DNA of 64,000 nt from Quillaja saponaria (lineage: Eukaryota; Streptophyta; Magnoliopsida; Fabales; Quillajaceae), in assembly GCA_029379385.1 (NCBI GenBank), contig CM055605.1, positions 19,069,001-19,133,000 of the forward strand. Direction: 5' to 3'. The notes under the pieces are model-generated. The model ran no database searches. It had not been told where the DNA came from and saw only the letters and a list, made by a program, of their open reading frames with translations. Positions 54,608-64,000 of this stretch are shown here, one piece after another (within the stretch, counting starts at the first letter, position 1; every line of letters begins with the position of its first letter). The position numbers were made by a program, and so were the translations under genes.

Positions 54608-54867
54608 CTTTCTTGGAATTGTCGAGGTTTTGGCCGAACCTTGATAATTTAACATCTCCAAAATATGGTTCAAGAAATCCACCTGATTTAGATTTTCTTT
54701 CATAAATTAAAGTCCTAGAATAATGGAACTCTCACTATCTTTTTTGAATGGGTTTCACTAACATATTGTTCCTAAATCCTACAACACTGTTGGTGATCTC
54801 TGGTAGTACTATGCTCTAAAGCCAATGACATGTAATATTATTTTATGTACAATCTTATTCATATTAT
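54608..54867 (+). pseudogene. LINE ORF2 endonuclease, 5' part
   Basis: ORF2 starts with the endonuclease signature LSWNCRGFGR at 54608. The domain is cut at 54867 by a nested insertion and resumes at 56140 with PWNLLAIYDP and LIGDFNSF. Frameshifts and stops are present on both sides. Confidence 0.75.
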
Positions 54868-56128
54868 TATTAATAAATGTTAATATTCATTTAATTGAGT
54901 AAGTGGCAAACAATATCTTATATAAGAGTTATTAATTAACTATCACGAGCCCAAAGAATTAATTAATATAAATAAGCATCATGATAAGATCATATTAATG
55001 AGATGTATTTCCTTTAACCTTAGTTCTTAAATGTTTCTAATCATAGGATCACTAAGGAAGACATTAGTAAATCCGAATAGATTAATACATATCTAGTTGG
55101 GTCAAGAGTTAAAGGTAACTGATCTTATAATCACTTGTGTTTGAGACACTAAGACAGATATGTAGGTACTCATTAGAGAATGAGTTCATTAACTAACCCA
55201 ACTGATAACACCTATATGAAGTTCTCTACATGTCAATAGGTGGTTCTATATTATAGTTGTGGACTTGAGGTATTATAGTTATTTTGTATGTACGTCATTA
55301 TACTTTGATGCTATTTTTGATTCTATTAATGAGTCACTTAAGAAGTAGTAATTGGACATAATCACTTGCATATTGAGATATGTGCATGTGCAATAAAGAA
55401 TCTATTGCTCGTAGTAGAAAATAGAGAATGTCCTATGTGGTCTGTAAAAGATTTAACTTAAAGTCTATGGCCATAGCAGTGTGGATATTAGAATAAGAGT
55501 TTCTAATTTTTTCCAATAAAGTTATAATCTTAAGATCTAGACACATGATTAAAGTGAGAGTTTGACATTATTTTCATACCCAAATAAATTTAATCGGGTT
55601 ATTGCATGATAAAATAATTGAATTGCACTGTAACTATTAATAAAAAGGTTCACAGTCATATTCATACTATTATGGTTAGTCATCATGTCCTGATAGACAC
55701 TAATCTTGACTTGTAGGAAATCATGATAATTAATTAATATTAATTAAAAAGAGTTTTAATTTAAATAATTAGAATGAATTCTAATTTAATTAGATGAGGT
55801 CCAATAATAAATATGTAAAAGTTACATGCCTACCGTTATCAATAGTTTAAATCTAAAAGGTCACACATATTATGACGGCATTCAACTAAGAAGAATTTAA
55901 GGGCAGTCATATAATTATTATAGTTTGTTAGTCATTAGATTTAAGTATGATTAAATCCTAATATTAGTAGAATTCTTAATGTGTTAGGATTTTTCAGTAC
56001 ATAGGGAAGTGGCTAGTCTTTATAAATATAAGACTTAAGCAACTAGTAAATATAGAAGAAAAAATAATTATGCGTACTATACAGAAAGACTAAAAACCTT
56101 CAAAAGGATTTTGGGTCAAGTACTATTC
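54868..56128. mobile_element. 1.26-kb insertion inside the LINE endonuclease
   Basis: It is flanked by an 11-bp direct repeat, ATTCATATTAT (54857-54867 and 56129-56139). Removing one copy and the insert brings the two parts of the endonuclease domain together. The insert has no coding frame. A TATA-like CTTTATAAATATAAG lies near 56020. Part of it (55045-55320) is related to 60360-60668. The termini are not a plain TG...CA, so it may be an LTR-derived piece or another non-autonomous element. Confidence 0.6.
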
Positions 56129-56139
56129 ATTCATATTAT

Positions 56140-59100
56140 AATTCAATCTTCACCTATCGATACACCTTGGAATCTTCTTGCTATTTATGATCCCCTTATA
56201 CAAGTCAAAAATAAACTTTTTGGGACATCCAAACTTCTCTTATTCATAGTTTCACATCACTAACCGTTCTCATTGGAGATTTCAATAGTTTCATGCTTCC
56301 AAGTGATAAATAAAACAATTCTAAAGCTGGCCTTTCCATAACTGATATGAATAGAGCCATGCACTTAATTGGAGTTGTTGATCTAGGCTTCAATGGTAAT
56401 CCTCACACCTGTTCAATGGTAGATAAGGATGGGCAAATATAAAAATTTAGCTTGGCAGAGCTTTACAAGTCCTGACTTGCATATTCTATTTCCGAAAGCT
56501 ATGCTCACACATCTTTTTGCTTTGAACATAGATTATAATCCAATTGTCCTCAAAATTGAAGGTGAAACAAATTTTCTTCTTAGGCATTTCAAATTTAAGG
56601 CTATATAGACCATAAATGAAAGGAGTAACCGGGTTATTGAGAATGCATGGCGAAACTCCACTCATGGATCTCTAGCCTTCTCCCCAATCATAAACTAAAA
56701 AAAATTCTAGAAAAGCTCTAAAAATCTAGAATAGGAATAACTTTGGGAAAGTACAAGTGAGAATAAAGTCTTTGAATCAACAAATTGATTCTTTATAGCA
56801 AATTGATCCTAATAACTTGGAAGCTGAACACAATTTAAAAATTGAACTTTATGAATGGCTTGCGGAGACAAAGATCTCGTGTCCAATGGCTTAAGCAAGG
56901 TGATAAAAGTACTCGCTTCTTTCACCTTTCAACTATTGTTAGGATACGACGCAATGCAATTGAATTTCTTAAGATGCAAATTGGGAGCTAGACCTTTAGC
57001 AAAGAAGAAATGGGCCAAGCTTTTGTTAATCATTTTTCTCAAACTTTCACAACATCTAATCCCTCCTTCCCTTATGATCGCTGCAGCCTCTTTCATCCTT
57101 GCATCTCTTATAAGGAAAATGCTTCACTTTGTGCTATTCCAGAAGAAGAGAAAATTTGAGCTACCTTATTTAGCATGAATTCTAACAAAGCTTCTAGTCC
57201 TGATGGCCTCTCTGCACTTTTTAATAAACATTACTAGTTTATCATTCACAAAGAGGTCATTCAAGCAATTCAACATTTTTTTGTGAATGGTTATTTTCTA
57301 AAGGAATGGAATATCACCAACTTCGCTCTCATTCCAAAATCTGAATCGGAACACATGGTAAATCACTTTTGGCCAATAAGTATACAATGTTATTTACAAA
57401 TGCATATAAAAAATCATTGCAAATAAGCTTAAGCATTTCTTTTCAAGTTTTATCTCACCCATGCAATGTGTGTTTGTAAAAGGTAGGCAGATTAATGAAA
57501 ATAATATTATTGCACATTTTTTTCATATAATGAAAAATAAATATGGAAAAAAAAGGTTTTACGACTCTAAAATTAGATGGAAAAAGCTTTTGATCATGTT
57601 GAAGGGTCACTTATTCTTGCCATCTTAAAAAAATTGGGATTCTATAATAAATTGGCAAACTAGATTCATCAGTGCATTTCTTCTCTAACCTTCTTTGTTC
57701 TTTTGAGTGGGATATGACAAGTTTAACCCACAAAGGGGAACTAGACAAGGAGATCCATTATCCCTTTACCTTTTTATTCTCTATATTGAGCTTTTTTGCA
57801 GAATAATCCTTAAGAGTAATACTGAAGGTGTTTTTCAAGTCATTAAAATCACAACAAGCAGCCCATATTTCTCACACTTACTATTTACAGCTAATCTTTT
57901 AATTTTCTCTCAAGCTTCTCAACATCTAGCATATTCCATTCTCAATATTATTCTTATTATGCTTGATTTGGGCAAAAGGTGAACTTCACAAAGTGTAAAA
58001 TAAATTTCAGCAAAATTTTTACTAATGATCTTAAGTTGTCAATTGCCAACTCTCTTCAACCGCAACAAGGGGACAAACTGTTGGTCAAGCTATTCCTTAA
58101 TACACCAATTAAACTTTACTACTCCCAAAATTAGTGTCCAAAGAAGTTAATGGCCTCATTCTAAACTTTTGGTAGGATGTCAAGCCAGGCCAAAATAGAG
58201 CACTCTTTCTTCGAGCTTAGGATAAAGTTTACATGACTAAGTCCTATAGAGGGTTAGGTATCAGAAAAACTAAGCACATCAACAAAGCCCAACTTGCTAA
58301 ATTGGTATGGAGAATACTTAAGGAACCTAATGCTCCTTGGGTCCAAATCTTAAAGCACAAATACTTTAGAAGCAGTTCATTTCTTGATTCAAGCTGTAAA
58401 GCAGGTGACTCTTGGCTTTGGCGTGGAATCACTTCAAGTAAAGTTTAAGTGCAAAAAAAGTAAGTCTTTTGATTGGTAATGGAAGAAGAATTAATATTTG
58501 AAAAGATCCATGGATTCCTTTTGGAAATAATTTTTATGCTCAACCACTAGTAATCCAAGATTTGGATTGTTTAGAGCTTCTGATTTGGTAAAAACCAATC
58601 CACAAAGATGGAATGTAAAGAAGATCAGAGCTAATTTAACTGCCACCGATGCCAATTCTATCTTACAAATCCTCTACCATTAGTACTAGGGCCCAATAAA
58701 TGAATGTGGGCAACTACTAGCAATGATAAGTTTCTTTAAAATCTGTCTACTATCTTGACACCCAGCCAAATTCCTCAATAATCATTTTCTTAATAAAAAA
58801 AACTTGGCTTTCACTGTGGAATTCCAAATTAACCGAAAGGTTAAAGCTTTTGTGGCAAATTCTTTGGAATATTCTTCCAATTAGGACAGTTCTTGCAAAC
58901 ATTATAATATCCAGACCTTAATTTGTCTTATATATAACTAATTCCAGGAAACTATACAACATATTTGCTTTGAGTGTGATTTTATGAAAAGAATTTTGAT
59001 TTAGCATTCCAGGGAATATTTGTATCCAATTATTTTCTCATATTTCTATCTACGGTTGGTTCTTTTTCATTATTGATTCAAATGCTGTAAAAGCCACTCT

Positions 59101-59296
59101 TAATCTTGAAAGCACATACCTTTTCTCTTTTGCCACTGTTGCTTTAGACACTTTCTGGTATTGTAGGAAATAAGTTGTCCATGTTCAAGATACAGTAATG
59201 CCAAATTTGGAATGTCTCATTCAATATAAAGTATTATTATTTGGAGCTTCTTAAACTCATAAAGACTATTCATCACTAATCTGCTCCTCATTTCTA
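56140..59296 (+). pseudogene. LINE ORF2: endonuclease 3' part, reverse transcriptase and linker
   Basis: After LIGDFNSF the sequence continues to the RT domain: NSNKASSPDG near 57185, KEWNITNFALIPKSE near 57305, FVKGRQINENNIIAHF near 57475 and RGTRQGDPLSLYLFILYIEL (57730-57790). The box that normally reads F-A-D-D is FTANLLIF here, so both catalytic Asp residues are lost. Then come a zf-RVT-like linker (GLGIRKTKHINKAQLAKLVW, 58250-58310) and many stops. Confidence 0.85.
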
Positions 59297-59756
59297 GGTA
59301 TCACCACCTAGTGGATGGATTAAGATTAATTTTGATGCTACAGTCAGGGAAAACTCCCTATGGCTTGCTATCATTGCTCGAGATAGTGATGGTAACATCC
59401 TCTTGGGTACAAAGACCCAAACAAATTCCATGGATCTTTCCCAAGTAGAAGCAGAAGCTTGCATGCTAGTTACACTCATAAAAGACTTGAATGATCCCGT
59501 GGGTATCTTATTGGAAGGTGATAGTTCAAAAGTTATTTCTACTATAAACTTTCTTCCTGCTTGGCATATAGCTTTCATTATTCAGGATAATATCTTGTTG
59601 CTGTCACTAGCTCAAGCTTGGGTTGCAAGGAAAATTCATATAAATGCTAACACTGCAGCTTATAACCTTGTTAAATGGGCTTCTGTTACAAACTGTATGG
59701 GTGTAGTTACTAATTGTATGCGTAGTGTTGAAGCTCTTTTTTGGAGCTCTTATTGA
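59297..59756 (+). pseudogene. LINE C-terminal RNase H domain, frame still open
   Basis: From SPPSGWIKINFDA to the TGA at 59754-59756 about 152 codons are open without a stop. The pattern IKINFDATVRENS, IARDSDGNILL, QVEAEACM and ILLEGDSSKVIS supplies the Asp, Glu and Asp expected at the active site. NTAAYNLVKWA matches the last conserved helix. It belongs to the RVT_3 RNase H group fused to plant L1 elements. No start of its own is expected. Confidence 0.85.
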
Positions 59757-59812
59757 GCATCATCTTGTCTTTCAATGAATATACTTGTTAGCAAAAAAAA
59801 AAAAAAAAAAAA

Positions 59813-59831
59813 AGTATTTTTCTCCAAATAT
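59813..59831. repeat. Right target-site duplication of the L1 LINE
   Basis: AGTATTTTTCTCCAAATAT, directly after the poly(A) tail, pairs with 52918-52935. Confidence 0.85.
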
Positions 59832-60359
59832 TTTATAATTGTGTATTTTTTTTTTTTTTTCATTCATTAAAGGAAAGGAAGTGTTGAATTTCTCAAATTT
59901 TGAGTTTAATGTTGTTTCCCCAAATTTTAAAGAAGGTGGTGTAATTTTCTATTTTCTTATACGTTAAAGAGAGATTATCATTGATGTAGAAATCTAATGG
60001 AACTTTCATAACAAAAGATCGAGAAATCTTAATCAACTTTATAGTTAAAACGTTAATTTGACTTCTTTTTTTCATTCTAACTAAAAAGTATATTTTATTT
60101 TGACTCATAAACATGTTAGGAAAGTTTGCATAGATTGATGATCAAGTACATTTATATTGACGAAGATTTTCATCACATGTGTTGTAGAGACGCAGAAGTT
60201 GTTTATGATATAATACTACAAATCAAAAACTCCCATCAAGAGAGGGGTAAGTCTAACCCTACCAAAATTCCCAAAAAAATGTTAAATAAGAAATTTTATC
60301 ACAAAAAAATAGAAGATGCATTTCCTAAGAGCTTCAATACAAAACATTCATAATCAAAA
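59832..60359. other. Non-coding stretch
   Basis: No supported gene or repeat. Confidence 0.45.
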
Positions 60360-60668
60360 GATTACTAAGAACATCATTAGCGAACTGGTTAGATTAGTAC
60401 ATATTTTATTTCTTATTTGGAGAGTGGTTGATCTCATGATCATTAATGTTGAGACACTAAAATAAGATAAGTAGGTGTTTTTTAAATGAATAAGTTCATT
60501 GCACGGACTCGCTCATAAAAACACATATATGGACTTGTACATGGTTGTTAATGGAAGTTTTTAACTATCGTTATAATTACACATGTGATCCTTAGACTTG
60601 AGAGACCACGTATATCTTGCATTTGGCTCATCATACTTTGATATAACTCGATAGTTAGTCTATAATTG
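60360..60668 (+). repeat. Diverged relative of the insertion in the LINE
   Basis: It aligns in direct orientation with 55045-55320. Shared blocks include GATYACTAAG, GAGACACTAARAYAGATA, GTAGGT, RAGTTCATT, ACTTG and ATACTTTGAT. Divergence is high. It ends where the CACTA-like terminus begins, so the transposon appears to have inserted into it. Confidence 0.6.
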
Positions 60669-60670
60669 AC

Positions 60671-61830
60671 ACTACAAAAAGAAATTCATCTTCTGCCATA
60701 GCTACATGCTATTATTGAAAGTCACACTGCTCTCGTAGATGCAATTCTTGTAGATAATCTTATCTACGACAGCCGGACTCATACACTTATCTAAGATAGC
60801 TTATCTGTGCTTGTTAAATAGACATATATACTTTTCGTCAATATTTTATAATATTATTAATGTAAAAAGTATTGACATAGAAACACGATGGTTGATAAGT
60901 GTAATTTTTTTTCTAGTTATTAGCATCTGCATTATGATGTAGTTAAAATGCTATTGCATATAACACTACATATATATATTTTTTCCGTATAAATATGTTA
61001 AATACCAAATTAGAATCTCAAATCAGTAAAGAACATTTCATTAAAGAAAATATCATTATACATAAATAAAACATTCAAACACTCAAACAAGATCAATCTA
61101 CATTGTCCAATGCTAAATACATAATAATACCATGAATCTCCTAGATTCGAATCGTCATCCTGACCTTGCTCATAATCTAACTAATCATGTTATGATTATG
61201 AAGCAATTGAAAAAGGGGAAATATCCTAAAATAAGTCAAATAGGTAAGTAATACGGTTTAATTTGAAAATAATAATAATAATGTGTGCGTAAAACTAATA
61301 AATGAATATGTTTTTAACTAGGAACACACACTTATGCATAAAATCCACACCTTTCATCCAAATTGTAAACAGTTTCTTCCTACAAGTCTTGTTCACCTTA
61401 GCAAACATGAAAAACCCACATGAGTTGTCAAACAGATGTCCATCAATTTTATCCCTCAAAGCCTAATTTTCAAAAAAAATAACTTGAAACATATATACAC
61501 TTGTGTATAAAACACACATTTTATTCAAATTGCAACATGTTTCTTTCTACAAGTCTTTTTTGTACCCATGAATATGTCAATACTTTCAACTCATCAAATA
61601 GATGTCTATTTTATGATTTTAACCTTCGAGTCCCAATCTTTTAACTAGGAACACACACTTGTGCACAAAACTCACACCTTTTATCCAAATTACAAATTGT
61701 TTCTTCCTATAAGCCTTATTTATTCCTGTGGATGTGTCGGTAATTATGACTCATCCAAAGGACATCTATTTTATGATTTTACCCTAATCCCAATTAAAGT
61801 AGCTCCATATGTTTTATATTTGACTTGGTT
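60671..61830. mobile_element. CACTA-like transposon end with tandem array
   Basis: CACTACAAAAAGAAA at 60671 fits a CACTA terminal inverted repeat. ATCTACGACAG-type motifs in both orientations follow (60735-60790), as expected for subterminal repeats. An acidic minus-strand stretch (QDDDSNL, near 61150) and a three-unit tandem array (61319-61830) complete the picture. The matching right-hand terminus was not found inside the window. Confidence 0.5.
61319..61830. repeat. Tandem array, three units of ~163 bp
   Basis: Units begin at about 61319, 61484 and 61646, each with ACACACTTRTGCAYAAA, then CACACCTTTYATCCAAATT, TTTCTTCCTAYAAG and a CATCYATTTTATGATTTTA-like end. Motif order and length resemble the array at 586-1195, in the same orientation. 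Confidence 0.75.
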
Positions 61831-62034
61831 GCACATATGTTTCTAAAAAAGATACTAAGTTCTATAACATGATTCGAAATAGGTTTTAAAATGAAATCAT
61901 GAAATGTGATCGCGAATAATTAATTCATAAATATGTACCAATCATGACTCTTCATCCTATAAAATTCGCATTTCTTTAAGTTGAGATAACGAGACAAATT
62001 TGAGGCACAACCATCTAGGAACACAACTTAACGA

Positions 62035-62625
62035 AGGCTTAAATCTCAAACTAGCTAGGGTCGGCTATATGAATATTTTTCCTCTATTTGCATTAATCCA
62101 ATGAGTCATTTTTAATGTCGCTCAGAGCAATAGTATCATTCTCAAGAACTTCTCTCCAAATAATTTTTTGTCTCCCCATATCTCTTATAACCTTGTTCAC
62201 CAGCACCAAGTCACCTTTCCAAACTACAATATTTATCGGTTTATGTTAGATATGTTCAAACCATCGTAAATGTTTCTTTATCATTTTCTCTTCTGCAAGT
62301 GCAACCTTCACCCTCCTACATATCTCATCATTTCGAATTATTTCTTTTATTGTATGTTTTGTCATCCATCTTAACATTCTCATCTCTTCCATTCTCAATT
62401 TATGCAAGTGTGTTTCTTAACTACCTAAAATTCATAATCATGGAACATTGCAAGTCTCACGACCATCCTATAGAATTTTTCTTTCAACCTATTTGGGATT
62501 ATAAGATCACATAAGATTCTTGAGGCACTTCACAACTTCATCCAACACGCCTTATTTTATGGCTAACAACATACTCAATTGATCCATATCTTTCTACTAG
62601 AATGTAGAAGCTAACGTAAAAAAAA
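62035..62625 (-). pseudogene. RTE-type LINE, C-terminal tail
   Basis: Minus-strand pieces NRLKEKFYRMVVRLAM, RMEEMRMLRWMTKHTIKE, IRNDEICRRVKVA and HLRWFEHI, followed by NIHIADPS and a stop, match the C-terminal region of plant RTE LINE polyproteins. Several frameshifts and stops are present. The reverse transcriptase core is not in the window. Confidence 0.8.
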
Positions 62626-62863
62626 AACAGACAAGGAAATCGGCTAAAATTAGACAGTGACAAACTGGCATATAAGTGGCGTAATGTAATGATGCTGGTG
62701 TTGTTAGCATATATATGGTGGGAATTATATAATATATATGTATGTATAACATAATATAAGAAAATTGAAAAATGTCTATGAAGCTTAGAAAGGGTTTGAG
62801 TTTTTTCACAATTTTTGTCTGTTAAACATATTCATGGATGAACTAAGCATGAGCTTAACCACT

Positions 62864-63135
62864 AAAGTATGCCCTTTCTCTCTCTCCTAACATTATTTCC
62901 AAGATTGATATTTGCTTTCTTTAAATAATATCAACATTGCTTATCAATAAATTATTAGTTTATTACATTTTTAGCAAAAACAAAAAAAAATTATTAGTTT
63001 ATTACAAACTTGAATTTCAATCTTGTAAATACTTTTCTTCCATAAAGTATGCCCTTTCTCTCTCTCCCAACATGAGCTTAAATTTTTTTTTTCTTATTCT
63101 GTAAAATCAATCTTGTAAATACTTATCAAATGATA
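62864..63135. repeat. Local duplications near a CT-rich motif
   Basis: AAAGTATGCCCTTTCTCTCTCTCC occurs at about 62865 and 63043. AAATTATTAGTTTATTACA occurs at about 62948 and 62988. CAATCTTGTAAATACTT occurs at about 63020 and 63109. These overlapping direct repeats suggest repeated local duplication. Confidence 0.8.
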
Positions 63136-64000
63136 AGAAACTATATATGACTAATTCTTTTGGAAATTGTTGGCACAACACAACCTATCATCATAAGTAC
63201 TTTTCCTGATTGAAAAAAAAGAAAGAAAAAGATATGATAACTTGTAATTATTTATGCCGATTTTTCTAAATGAAATCTGGTTGTGTTTTTGTGTTCTTGA
63301 AATGTATGAAAGGTATGATCACGGTTCTAGACTCCATTCTTTGCTAGACTACCACACCCTTGACTTCTGCAGATGACCAAATGATATTTTTTTTGTGGTT
63401 TAAGTGCTGTTAATGAGTTTGTTGAAGAATTTTGTAATTCCTAAATTTAAGAAAATGGAGGATGATGAAAAGAGAACAATAAAATTTTAAAATTTATACT
63501 CAAAAAATCATAGCTGGGATTTAGATTCTCTCAATGTTGTACTGAATCAAAATATGAAGCAAGTCCAGTATTTAACCAAGTAACCACTTGAGATTAGGGA
63601 TGTTTGCAAACACAAGCATTTCACACTATCATAATCTTTTTTTTACCAATCATCTACTTTAACTGCCATTGGTTTTTAATTTTTATGTATAATTTTTTTG
63701 TAAGATAATTAGCTTGTCATGAGCAATGATGGCATGTACTTATTATCTATGTTATTGAATTATACATTTATCTTGTTCTGGATAAAATGGAAAGTTGTTG
63801 GAGTAGACTATTTAATAACAATCTGAATTTATATTTATTAATTATTATTTTTTCTGGTTCAAAACAACTCCATGTAGTAGCCCGATGAAATAATACAACA
63901 TTATGATAATTTTTGTTGGTTTTGTTTAGTTGTGTTTATAGGTATTTTTCTGATCCAAAACAATATATATATTTTTAATTATTTCTCTAGCAAATATGAT
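63136..64000. other. Non-coding stretch to the window end
   Basis: No supported gene, RNA or transposon was recognised. Confidence 0.45.

Larger units (their letters stand above)
52936..59812 (+). mobile_element. L1-type LINE with C-terminal RNase H, degenerate
   Basis: A 6.9-kb non-LTR retrotransposon including a 1.26-kb nested insert. The order is 5' leader with CT-rich start, ORF1 (gag-like), endonuclease, reverse transcriptase, zinc-finger linker, RNase H, stop at 59756 and a 21-A tail (59793-59813). Flanking copies of an 18-19-bp target duplication show that both ends are preserved, so the insertion was full length. ORF1 and ORF2 are riddled with stops and frameshifts. Plant L1 elements with an archaea-like RNase H at the C-terminus are known, and this one fits that group. 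Confidence 0.92.

Overview
The window reads as AT-rich nuclear DNA of a eudicot plant, probably a rosid. Its genes carry GT-AG introns and are of plant-specific kinds: an ovule-type MADS-box gene, a 12-oxophytodienoate-reductase-like enoate reductase and an AIG1/IAN GTPase. Around them lie plant transposable elements (Ty3, Ty1/copia, L1 and RTE LINEs, CACTA-like pieces, MITEs) and endogenous pararetroviral sequence. I did not identify the species.

Three genes appear intact, with splice sites and reading phase consistent across every exon. (1) An OPR-like gene on the minus strand has 5 exons between 14278 and 9520 and encodes 365 aa. Its last intron holds scrambled pararetroviral fragments, and a partial copy of its 3' end lies just downstream at 8597-8780. 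(2) A SEEDSTICK/AGL11-type MADS gene on the plus strand has 7 coding exons between 38770 and 46033 and encodes 224 aa. It has a probable 5' UTR exon, a TATA box and a GA-rich promoter motif. (3) An AIG1-type GTPase gene on the minus strand has 5 coding exons between 51861 and 46809 and encodes 337 aa ending in a prenylation-like CAIL. It is convergent with the MADS gene, about 0.8 kb apart.

Layout: 1-2520, CACTA-like end with a ~165-bp tandem array. 2523-5447, decayed Ty3 pol plus 3' LTR. 5448-9519, non-coding with local repeats and an OPR fragment. 9520-14278, OPR gene. 14279-18803, non-coding with a 0.78-kb inverted-repeat element and a duplicated small ORF. 18804-25850, 2-kb solo LTR and two diverged 1.15-kb repeats. 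25880-31600, inverted, decayed pararetrovirus with its likely promoter. 31688-34900, repeats and a Ty3-type gag remnant. 34901-37730, non-coding with a telomere-like array. 37731-52575, MADS and AIG1 genes with intronic transposons. 52936-59812, L1 LINE bounded by a target-site duplication and broken by a 1.26-kb insertion. 59832-64000, relative of that insertion, a CACTA-like end with a second ~165-bp array, an RTE LINE tail and local duplications.

The three genes share no evident pathway; the window is ordinary gene-plus-repeat plant chromatin. I found no convincing new biological system. The most interesting points are two distinct pararetroviral lineages (one inside a gene intron), transition-type decay that removes catalytic residues in several elements, and related tandem arrays at both ends of the window.
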